From JANXPZ01 sp034678345 (lineage in GTDB: Bacteria; Eisenbacteria; RBG-16-71-46): a stretch of DNA of 8,078 bases. The stretch covers positions 1 through 8,078 of the forward strand of contig JAXDBZ010000277.1 in the NCBI GenBank assembly GCA_034678345.1, given 5' to 3'. Under the pieces are notes generated by a model. The model ran no database searches. It saw only the letters and a list, made by a program, of their open reading frames with translations, and was not told the origin of the DNA. The position numbers were made by a program, and so were the translations under genes. Shown in pieces: positions 1 through 5,839 of the stretch; the first letter of the stretch is position 1; the number at the start of each line of letters is the position of its first letter.

Positions 1-14
1 CCCGCATCCTCGGT

Positions 15-44
15 TTGCGGTTCATGAATAGCCCGGGCTAGGCT
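15..44 (+). promoter_or_regulatory. Weak promoter-like sequence of the two-component operon
   Basis: TTGCGG (15-20) and TAGGCT (39-44) lie 18 bases apart, each matching three of six sigma-70 consensus bases. A start site seven or so bases downstream would fall almost at the ATG at 53, giving a leaderless or nearly leaderless transcript, which fits the missing Shine-Dalgarno sequence. The match is weak and the real promoter may be outside the window. Confidence 0.22.
29..40. repeat. Perfect 12-bp palindrome upstream of the histidine kinase
   Basis: TAGCCCGGGCTA reads the same on both strands and overlaps the presumed spacer and -10 region. It could be a dimeric repressor site or the end of an upstream terminator. 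A shorter palindrome, TTCATGAA (21-28), directly precedes it. In GC-rich DNA short palindromes are frequent, so function is not shown. Confidence 0.4.
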
Positions 45-52
45 GGCCCCGT

Positions 53-1663
53 ATGTCCGCACCTTCCACGACCGTGCGCATGAGCCGCCGCGTGCTGACC
101 CTGGTCGGCCTCGGCGTGGCGCTCCCCGCCCTGCTGCTGGCGGGGCTCGGCGTCTACCTGACCCTGCGCATCGCCCACGCGGTCGAAGAGGAGAGCCGGC
201 GTTACGACCGTTACATCGCCGCGCAGGTCGGCGAGGCCTTCGAGCGCGAGCTGCTCGACGAGCTGCGCCGCCGCATCGTGCCGGCCGAGAACGCGGCCCG
301 CGCCGGGGGCGACTCGGCGGCGGTGATGGCCGCGCTGGGCGCCGGGGCCGCCGGGCTCGGGGCGCCGCACCTCATGCGCGAGGGCGAGCTGCCGGGCACC
401 ACCGGCATCATCGTCGAGTCCACCCCGCTGCTCTACGCGCCCGGTGCGGGTCCGTGGCGCGGCCGCACCTTCGCCGGCCTGCTGCTGCGCGGGCCCGGCG
501 GCGAGGTGCTGGGGGCCGGCGGCTGGTGGCTCGACCCGCGGCGCTTTCTCGTCACCCGCTTCGAGACCGTGGTCCTGACCCGGCTGCCGGAGAACCCGCG
601 GCTCTACGGCGGCATGGTGGCGGCGCGACGGCTGAGCGTGGCCCTGCTCGGCCCGTTCGACGAGGAGCTGCGGCGCGTGCGGCAGCCCGGGCGCCGGGCC
701 GAGGGCGTCGCCGAGGAGCTGGGCTGCCCGCTCGAGGGCTACCGCGTGCGCGTCTGCCCGGCCCAGGACGCGCCGGTCGTGTGGGCGACGCGCTTCATCG
801 GGCTCATGATCACCTTCATCGGCCTGGTGGCGATGGTCATTTTGGTGGCCACCCTGTTCGGACTGCGCTACGCGACGCGCCAGCTCGAGCTGGCGCATCT
901 CAAGTCGAGCTTCGTCTCCAACGTCACCCACGAGCTCAAGACGCCGATCGCGCTCATCCGGCTGGCGGCCGAGACGCTCGAGCTGCAGCGGTACCGGACG
1001 CCGGAGGAGGGCCGCTCGTTCCTCGCCGGCATCGTGCGCGAGACGCAGCGGCTGCAGCAGCTGGTGGACAACATCCTCGACTTCGCGCGGCTGGAGGCCG
1101 GGCGGGCGCGGCTGCGCCTCGAGCCGGTGGACCTGGCGCAGATCGTGCGCCAGACGGTCGAGGACTTCCGGCCGCGGCTCGAGCAGCACGGCTTCCGGCT
1201 CGAGACCGATCTGCCGGAGGGGCTGCCGCTCGTGCGGGGCGACGCGGCCATGCTGCAGCACTGCCTGCTCAACCTGCTCGACAACGCGCTCAAGTACTCG
1301 CGCGAGCAGCGCGAGGTGCGGGTGTGGGTGGCGGCGCGCGACGGCGCCGTGACCGCCTCGGTGGCGGACCGCGGCATCGGCATCGCCCCGGCCGACCAGA
1401 AGCAGATCTTCGAGAAGTTCGTCCGGGTGGAGACCGGGCTCGTGCACGACGTCAAGGGTGCGGGCCTGGGACTGTCACTGGTGCATCAGATCGTACGCGC
1501 ACACGGCGGGCGCGTGGAGCTCGTGAGCAGCCCCGGCGAGGGCAGTACCTTCACGATCGTGCTCCCCCGCGCCGAGGGCGTCGAAGCCTCCCGCGGCCCC
1601 GCGCGCAGCGCGGGGCAGGGTCGGGGTCCGGGTCCGGCGGAGCCGGGGAAGGAGGAGGGATGA
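53..1663 (+). CDS. Membrane-bound sensor histidine kinase
   Basis: A 536-residue sensor kinase that autophosphorylates on His and passes phosphate to the regulator encoded next. Seen: an N-terminal membrane segment (about 13-39), a periplasmic domain of about 208 residues, a second membrane segment (about 248-272), then the HisKA H-box HELKTP with H293. The HATPase_c domain has the N-box NLLDNALKYS (N411), G1 motif DRGIGIAP (D439, G441, G443), F-box FEKF (453-456) and G2 motif GAGLGLSL (469-476). Only about 20 residues separate the second membrane segment from the H-box, so a full HAMP domain is absent. The periplasmic part has two membrane-proximal cysteines, C225 and C235, and no sensor family I recognise. 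After FTIVLPR the last 30 residues are a Gly/Pro-rich tail encoded by repeats. The ATG at 53 has no Shine-Dalgarno sequence; an in-frame ATG at 80 is an alternative start. The signal sensed is unknown. Confident as a histidine kinase; the start is less certain. Confidence 0.95.
   Translation: MSAPSTTVRMSRRVLTLVGLGVALPALLLAGLGVYLTLRIAHAVEEESRRYDRYIAAQVGEAFERELLDELRRRIVPAENAARAGGDSAAVMAALGAGAAGLGAPHLMREGELPGTTGIIVESTPLLYAPGAGPWRGRTFAGLLLRGPGGEVLGAGGWWLDPRRFLVTRFETVVLTRLPENPRLYGGMVAARRLSVALLGPFDEELRRVRQPGRRAEGVAEELGCPLEGYRVRVCPAQDAPVVWATRFIGLMITFIGLVAMVILVATLFGLRYATRQLELAHLKSSFVSNVTHELKTPIALIRLAAETLELQRYRTPEEGRSFLAGIVRETQRLQQLVDNILDFARLEAGRARLRLEPVDLAQIVRQTVEDFRPRLEQHGFRLETDLPEGLPLVRGDAAMLQHCLLNLLDNALKYSREQREVRVWVAARDGAVTASVADRGIGIAPADQKQIFEKFVRVETGLVHDVKGAGLGLSLVHQIVRAHGGRVELVSSPGEGSTFTIVLPRAEGVEASRGPARSAGQGRGPGPAEPGKEEG
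1596..1637 (+). repeat. Hairpin plus GGGTCC hexamers in the kinase tail
   Basis: Perfect 9-bp arms GCCCCGCGC (1596-1604) and GCGCGGGGC (1608-1616) flank a 3-base loop. They are followed after one base by the tandem hexamers GGGTCG, GGGTCC, GGGTCC (1618-1635). The block encodes part of the Gly/Pro-rich C-terminal tail beyond the kinase catalytic domain, including GRGPGP. Bases 1624-1637 recur exactly, on the opposite strand, inside thrC. Confidence 0.75.
1649..1655 (+). promoter_or_regulatory. Strong ribosome binding site of the response regulator
   Basis: AAGGAGG lies four bases before the ATG at 1660, near-perfect complementarity to the 16S rRNA 3' end. It fixes the regulator start within the ATGA overlap and allows its translation to be coupled to, and probably exceed, that of the kinase. 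Confidence 0.8.
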
Positions 1664-2352
1664 AGCGAGTCCTGATCGTCGAGGACGAGGAAGGCCTGCT
1701 CGAGGGCCTGGCGCACAACTTCAGGTTCGAGGGCTACGAGGTGCTCACTGCCAAGACCGGCCAGGAGGGGTTGCGCACCGCCCTCAAGCAGAAGCCGGAC
1801 CTCGTGCTGCTCGACATCATGCTGCCCGAGAAGGACGGCTTCACCGTGCTCAAGGAGCTGCGCCAGCGGCACCGCGACATCCCCGTGCTGGTGATGACGG
1901 CGCGCAACTTCGAGGCCGACGTGATCAAGGGCTTCGACCTGGGCGCGGACGACTACGTCACCAAGCCATTCGGCGTGAAGGAGCTCATGGCGCGCGCCAA
2001 GCGGCTGCTGGCCCGCGGGCCCTCCGGCGCGCCCGCGCCCGGGCCGACCGTGTACGCCTTCGGCGACGTCGAGGTGCGCTTCGATCCGCGCGAGGTGGTC
2101 AAGGCCGGCGCGCAGGTGGCGCTGTCGTTCAAGGAGTTCGAGCTGCTCAAGTACCTGATCGAGCACCGCGGCCGCACAGTGTCGCGCGAGGAGCTGCTCG
2201 AGGAGATCTGGGGCGTGGACGAGGAGCTGGGCGTGACCACCCGCACGGTGGACACGCACGTGTCGAACCTGCGCTCGAAGCTGGGCGCGGGCTTCGCCCA
2301 GCCGTTCATCGTCGCCGTGCACAAGGTCGGCTACAAGTTCGTCGAGCCCTGA
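1660..2352 (+). CDS. OmpR/PhoB-family response regulator
   Basis: A 230-residue DNA-binding response regulator, of usual length for the OmpR family. The receiver domain (about 1-120) has the acidic pair E8/D9, phospho-acceptor D52 in LLDIMLP, T80 and K102 in TKPF, so all switch residues are present. The C-terminal winged-helix domain (about 130-230) carries the typical EFELLKYLIEHRGRTVSREEL stretch, a recognition helix around 194-208 (TRTVDTHVSNLRSKL) and the closing VGYKF hairpin. Its ATG overlaps the kinase stop as ATGA, and a strong Shine-Dalgarno sequence (AAGGAGG) lies just upstream. The kinase and regulator are therefore co-translated and presumably cognate. Its target genes cannot be named. 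No neighbouring promoter shows an obvious direct-repeat operator, so the regulon may lie elsewhere. Confidence 0.97.
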   Translation: MKRVLIVEDEEGLLEGLAHNFRFEGYEVLTAKTGQEGLRTALKQKPDLVLLDIMLPEKDGFTVLKELRQRHRDIPVLVMTARNFEADVIKGFDLGADDYVTKPFGVKELMARAKRLLARGPSGAPAPGPTVYAFGDVEVRFDPREVVKAGAQVALSFKEFELLKYLIEHRGRTVSREELLEEIWGVDEELGVTTRTVDTHVSNLRSKLGAGFAQPFIVAVHKVGYKFVEP

Positions 2353-2427
2353 GCGGGTGCGACCCGCGCGGCGCGCCGGCCCGGTCGAGCGACCGGGCCG
2401 GACGCGTTCCGGAGGCGGGTGTCCGCC
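2353..2427. terminator. Hairpin cluster between convergent operons
   Basis: Three inverted repeats fill the gap between the regulator stop and the stop of the minus-strand SDR gene. First, GCGGGT/ACCCGC arms (2353-2367) begin right after the regulator stop. Second, a perfect 12-bp-arm inverted repeat, CCGGCCCGGTCG with its complement, lies at 2376-2401. Third, GGCGG/CCGCC arms lie at 2414-2427. The middle one is strong enough to act from both sides. None is followed by a T run on either strand, so they would be non-canonical terminators or mRNA 3'-end stabilisers. Confidence 0.55.
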
Positions 2428-2431
2428 GCCG

Positions 2432-3385
2432 TTACCCGGCGCGCGCCCGGTGCCACGCCACCGTCTCGCGCACGGCCTCGCGGTGCGGCGTGGTCGTGGC
2501 GCCGAAGGCGCCCGCGAAGCGGGAGTGGTCCACGACGTAGGGCCGCTTCCACTCGTAGAGCATCTCGGCCAGCTCGCGCATGATGGGGCTGACGAGCCCG
2601 AGGGCGCGCACGAGCCAGCCCGGGGCGGCCTGGATGCGCAGCGGTCCGCTCCCCACCTCCTCCGCGACGAGGGCGAGCAGCTCGCGCTGGGTGAGGGCCT
2701 CCGCGCTGGGCACGTGCCAGACCCGGCCGAGCGCCTCGTCGCGGGCGCCCAGCGTCGCCAGCCCGCGCGCGTAGTCGCGCAGGAACGTGAAGGTGTGCGG
2801 GACGTCCACGTCGCCGATGACCTGGGCGGGCCGCCCGGCCAGGGCGGCCGGGATGACGCGCGAGCCGAGCAGGCTCGACGCGGTCGCCCAGGGACCGTAG
2901 AAGTCCGAGGCGCGGCCGATGGTCACGCGCACGCGGCCGGCGCGATGGGCGGCCAGGAAGTCCGCGGCGATGCGCGCGCGCACGCGGCCCTTGCGTCCGG
3001 TGGCGGCGGGGGGCAGGTCCTCGTGGAGCGGGCCGTCCACCGGGCCGTAGGAGTAGAGGTTATCGCCGTAGACGAGCCTCGCGCCGGCGCGGGCGGCGCC
3101 CTCCAGGATGCCGGCGGCGAGCGGCGGCCACCGCTCCGGCCATTCCGTGTAGGGCACGTTGGCGCACAGGTAGGCCACCTCCGCCCCGGCGCAGGCGGTG
3201 GCGGCCGCGCCGGGGTCGGTGAGGTCCGCGGCGTGCAGCCCCGCCCCCGGCGGCGGTTCCGCCAGCCGGCCGCTCCGATTCACGAGCCGCACGCGCCGGC
3301 CGCGCGCGAGCAGCTCCTCGGCGACCGCGCGCCCCAGCGGGCCGGTGCCGAGCACGACGTCCAGCGGGTCGCGTTCTGCGTCCAT
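2432..3385 (-). CDS. NAD(P)-dependent epimerase/dehydratase-like protein (atypical SDR)
   Basis: A 317-residue protein with an N-terminal Rossmann fold of the extended short-chain dehydrogenase/reductase type. The nucleotide-binding motif GTGPLG is at 13-18, a likely NADP-preferring VNR is at 35-37, D54 of AADLTD contacts the adenine in relatives, and LCANVPYTEWPE lies at 73-84. The usual catalytic YxxxK is not visible: where it is expected the protein reads GRKGRVRARIAADFL (130-144), as in atypical SDRs that bind a dinucleotide without classical oxidoreductase chemistry. A substrate-side motif, SDFYGPW, follows. Substrate and reaction are unknown; it could be a sugar-nucleotide epimerase relative or a redox sensor. 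The ATG is preceded by GGGGAGG at good spacing, and the gene begins 19 bases after rsmA, so it is probably the last gene of the thrC-rsmA operon. No functional link to threonine synthesis is apparent. Confidence 0.9.
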   Translation of the reverse strand: MDAERDPLDVVLGTGPLGRAVAEELLARGRRVRLVNRSGRLAEPPPGAGLHAADLTDPGAAATACAGAEVAYLCANVPYTEWPERWPPLAAGILEGAARAGARLVYGDNLYSYGPVDGPLHEDLPPAATGRKGRVRARIAADFLAAHRAGRVRVTIGRASDFYGPWATASSLLGSRVIPAALAGRPAQVIGDVDVPHTFTFLRDYARGLATLGARDEALGRVWHVPSAEALTQRELLALVAEEVGSGPLRIQAAPGWLVRALGLVSPIMRELAEMLYEWKRPYVVDHSRFAGAFGATTTPHREAVRETVAWHRARAG

Positions 3386-3404
3386 CGTTCCTCCCCGGCG
3401 GCGC

Positions 3405-4325
3405 CTACCGCCCGGCCGCCCGTGCCAGCTTCGCGAACTCGTCGAGCGTGAGCGTCTCGCCGCGGCGCCGCCCGTCGATCCCGGCCGTGCGGCAGAGCCG
3501 CCCGACCCCGTCGCGGTCGAGCCCGAGCGACTCGGCGAGGGTGTTGGCGAGCTGCTTGCGGCGCATCTGGAACGCGCCCCGTACGATGCGGAAGAGCAGC
3601 TCCTCGTCGGCCTCGACCGGGGCCTCCTCGCGCAGGCGGAAGCGCACCAGCATGCTGTCCACGTCGGGGCGCGGCCAGAAGGCGGCGGCCCGCACCACCA
3701 GCAGCGGCTCGAGCAGCGCGTGGTAGCGCGCGAACAGGGTGAGCGAGCCGTACGCCGGCGTGCCGGCGGCGGCGGCGAGGCGCTCGGCGTACTCCTTCTG
3801 CACCAGCAGCACGGCGCTGCGGACCACGCGCTTCTGCGCGAAGACGCGCTCGAGCAGCGGCGTGGTGATGTTGTACGGGATGTTCCCGGCGACGACGAGC
3901 CGCTCCGCTCCGTGGGCGCGCGCCAGGGCGGCGAGGTCGACGTCGAGGAAGTCGCCCTCCACCACCTCGACGTGCGGCTGCTCGGCCAGATCCTCGCGCA
4001 GGAGGGCGGCGAGCCCCGCGTCCTTCTCGACCGCGACGACCGCGCGGGCGCGGGCGGCGAGCCCGGGCGTGAGGGCGCCGGCGCCCGGGCCGATCTCGAC
4101 CACCAGGTCGTCGGGCTCGAGGCGGCAGTGCTCGACGATGCGGGCGGCGAGGTCGGCGCGCACGAGGAAGTTCTGGCCCAGACGCTTGAGCGGGGACAGG
4201 CCGCGCTCGGCCAGGGCGCGTTTCACGCGGGTCAGCTCCGAACCCTCGGCCTCGGCGCGCCTGACGAGCCAGGCGGAGGCGCGGGTGCGGATGCGGGGTG
4301 GCGCGGGGCGCCGGGGCGGGGCCAT
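3405..4325 (-). CDS. rsmA: 16S rRNA (adenine(1518)-N(6)/adenine(1519)-N(6))-dimethyltransferase
   Basis: KsgA/RsmA uses S-adenosylmethionine to dimethylate two adjacent adenines in the 3' terminal hairpin of 16S rRNA during late small-subunit assembly. Numbering from the ATG at 4325 (306 residues): LGQNFL (49-54), SAM-binding EIGPGAGALT (77-86), acidic loop EKD (100-102), GDFLD (124-128) and catalytic NIPYN (148-152), followed by the helical C-terminal domain. The family is usually near 270 residues, and this start gives about 33 extra residues rich in Pro, Arg and Ala. An in-frame GTG at 4226, nine bases after GGAG, would give 273 residues and place QNFL where it sits in E. coli KsgA. I kept the ATG because the extra codons stay G/C at nearly every third position, but it lacks a clear Shine-Dalgarno sequence, so the GTG is a serious alternative. 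The gene lies 50 bases after thrC and 19 before the SDR gene. Confidence 0.96.
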   Translation of the reverse strand: MAPPRRPAPPRIRTRASAWLVRRAEAEGSELTRVKRALAERGLSPLKRLGQNFLVRADLAARIVEHCRLEPDDLVVEIGPGAGALTPGLAARARAVVAVEKDAGLAALLREDLAEQPHVEVVEGDFLDVDLAALARAHGAERLVVAGNIPYNITTPLLERVFAQKRVVRSAVLLVQKEYAERLAAAAGTPAYGSLTLFARYHALLEPLLVVRAAAFWPRPDVDSMLVRFRLREEAPVEADEELLFRIVRGAFQMRRKQLANTLAESLGLDRDGVGRLCRTAGIDGRRRGETLTLDEFAKLARAAGR

Positions 4326-4375
4326 GCGCGGAGTGTACGGGGTGGCGCGGTGTCGGGCCAGCCTGCGCGCGCGGC

Positions 4376-5839
4376 TCAGCGGGCCAGAAAGCGCTCCTTC
4401 AGCAGGTCGCGGAACGGCTCGTAGGCGGTGCCGAGGCGGCCGTAGCTCTCGGGCTTCTCGTCGAGGCCGGCCAGGCTGGGCGGCAGCTCCGGCTCGACGC
4501 CCAGCAGCGCCCGGATCTCCTCGGGGAACTTGGCCGGGTGCGCGGTCTCGATCGAGACCGCCAGCGGCTCGCGTGACGGGGCACCCGGGCCCGGACCCGG
4601 ACCCGCGCTCGGGGTACCCACGCGGAGCGTGGGTCGGGGTACCCCGCGCGTCGGCACCCCGGGCGGGTCGGGCGCGGCGAGGAGGCGCGCGAGGCCGGCC
4701 CAGCCCACGGCGCCGTGCGGCTCGAGCAGCGTGCGGTGCCGCCGCCAGGCGTCGCGGATCGTGGCGCGGGTCTCGTCGTCGGAGATGCTCACGGCGAAGA
4801 AGTCCCGGCGCAGGCGCGCGAGGTCGGGCATCTCGCGCAGGGCCCCCGTCTCGTCCATCCAGCCGCCGTAGGCGTCCACCAGGCGCGCGAGGTTCGAGGG
4901 GTGCCCCACGTTCATGGCGTTCGAGATGCACACCCGCGACGGCACCACCTTCTCGTAGTGCCCGGTGGCGAGGAAGCGCGGCACCTCGTCGTTCGCGTTG
5001 GTGGCGATGACGAGGCGCGCGATGGGCAGGCCCATGCGCGCGGCGAGTACGGCCCCCATCATGTCGCCGAAGTTGCCCGAGGGGACCGAGAAGACGATCG
5101 GCTCGCGCGCGGCCACGTCGGCCAGCCGTGCCCAGGCATGGACGTAGTAGACGGACTGCGGCAGCAGCCGGCCGATGTTGATCGAGTTGGCGCTGGTGAG
5201 GCGGATGCCGGCGAGGTCGGGGTCGGCGAAGGCCCGCTTGACCATCGCCTGGCAGTCGTCGAACTTGCCGTCCACCGCGAACGCAGACACGTTGCCGCCC
5301 AGCGTGGTCATCTGCCGGCGCTGCCGCGCGGAGACCTCGCCGGCGGGGAACAGCACCACGCTATGCACGCGCGGCAGGCCGTGGTAGGCGTGGGCCACGG
5401 CGCTGCCGGTATCGCCCGAGGTGGCCGTCAGGATGACCAGCTCGCCCCGCTCCCCCTCGAGGAAGGCGCCCATCCAGCGGGCCATCATCCGCGCGGCGAA
5501 GTCCTTGAACGAGGCGGTCGGGCCGCGGTCGAGGCGCAGGAGCCAGCGCCGGCCGGTGACCGGTTCGAGCGGGACCTCGTAGTCGTACGCTTCCTCGCAC
5601 AGCGCGCGCAGCCGGTCGTCGTCCAGCAGGCCGGCGGTGAAGCGCCGGAGCACCCGCCAGGCGGTCTCGGCGTAGGAGCTCCCGGGGAGCGCCGCGAGAT
5701 CCGCGGGATCGAGGGGCGGCACGCGCTCGGGCATGAACAGGCCGCGGTCGGCGGCCTGGCCCCCCAGCAGGGCGGTGCGCAGGTCGGCCCGGGGCGCGGC
5801 GCGGTTCGTGCTGGCGTAGAGGATCGTCGGCCGGCTCAT
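4376..5839 (-). CDS. thrC: Threonine synthase
   Basis: A 487-residue PLP enzyme that converts O-phosphohomoserine to threonine and phosphate, the last step of threonine synthesis in the cytosol. Seen: an N-terminal domain with STNRAAP and GLFMPERVP, PLP lysine K112 in PTASFKDFAARMM, phosphate-binding LTATSGDTGSA (137-147), SANSINIGRLLPQ, FSVPSGNFGDMMG, ISNAMNVGHPSN, EPHGAVGW and the C-terminal ETAHPAKFPEEI. This is the E. coli/yeast-type form, usually about 430-460 residues. The excess comes mainly from an insertion at about 388-424, rich in Pro, Gly, Val and Arg, between GLARLL and LAVSIETAHPAKFP, encoded by palindromes and hexamer repeats. The reading frame stays open through it, so the gene looks intact. 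Its ATG overlaps the stop of the ApgM-like gene (ATGA) and GAGGGAG lies just upstream, so translation is coupled. Very secure call. Confidence 0.97.
   Translation of the reverse strand: MSRPTILYASTNRAAPRADLRTALLGGQAADRGLFMPERVPPLDPADLAALPGSSYAETAWRVLRRFTAGLLDDDRLRALCEEAYDYEVPLEPVTGRRWLLRLDRGPTASFKDFAARMMARWMGAFLEGERGELVILTATSGDTGSAVAHAYHGLPRVHSVVLFPAGEVSARQRRQMTTLGGNVSAFAVDGKFDDCQAMVKRAFADPDLAGIRLTSANSINIGRLLPQSVYYVHAWARLADVAAREPIVFSVPSGNFGDMMGAVLAARMGLPIARLVIATNANDEVPRFLATGHYEKVVPSRVCISNAMNVGHPSNLARLVDAYGGWMDETGALREMPDLARLRRDFFAVSISDDETRATIRDAWRRHRTLLEPHGAVGWAGLARLLAAPDPPGVPTRGVPRPTLRVGTPSAGPGPGPGAPSREPLAVSIETAHPAKFPEEIRALLGVEPELPPSLAGLDEKPESYGRLGTAYEPFRDLLKERFLAR
4568..4678 (-). repeat. In-frame repeat insertion within thrC
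   Basis: About 37 codons that break the usual spacing between GLARLL and LAVSIETAHP of threonine synthase. Seen on the plus strand: hexamers CCCGGG, CCCGGA, CCCGGA, CCCGCG (4584-4607); an 11-base direct repeat TCGGGGTACCC at 4609-4619 and 4634-4644; a perfect hairpin with arms ACCCACGC (4616-4623) and GCGTGGGT (4627-4634) and a GGA loop; and a 12-bp palindrome CGGGGTACCCCG (4635-4646). The peptide reads as GVP/GTP and Gly-Pro repeats. The block resembles a palindromic element that has become part of the protein. The exact borders are inferred from expected homologue spacing. Confidence 0.7.

Noticed and set aside
38..1447. 469-codon open frame antisense to the kinase
   Set aside because: It is rich in Arg, His, Ala and Gln with no recognisable domain, the usual result of GC-rich third positions mirrored from a real gene. 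The plus strand carries a full set of kinase motifs.
454..1659. Upstream extension of the regulator frame through the kinase gene
   Set aside because: The translation before position 1660 is Arg/Ala/Pro low-complexity sequence overlapping the kinase. The regulator has a perfect ribosome binding site and a conserved N terminus at 1660.
2357..3451. 364-codon plus-strand open frame over the SDR gene
   Set aside because: No motif, Arg/Gly/Ala-rich, and it lies wholly opposite a well-supported SDR-fold gene with a good ribosome binding site.
4609..4644. CRISPR or insertion-sequence end from the direct repeats in thrC
   Set aside because: There are only two 11-base copies 14 bases apart, no spacers of uniform size, no transposase, and the block lies within a coding frame.
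4568..4678. thrC as a pseudogene because of the repeat insertion
   Set aside because: The frame is open throughout, and the conserved ETAHPAKFPEEI motif and C terminus continue in frame after the insertion, so the gene appears intact.
3198..5010. Plus-strand open frames opposite rsmA and thrC
   Set aside because: Their composition is dominated by Arg, Ser, Ala and Gly with no family resemblance, while the minus strand encodes conserved RsmA and ThrC motifs.
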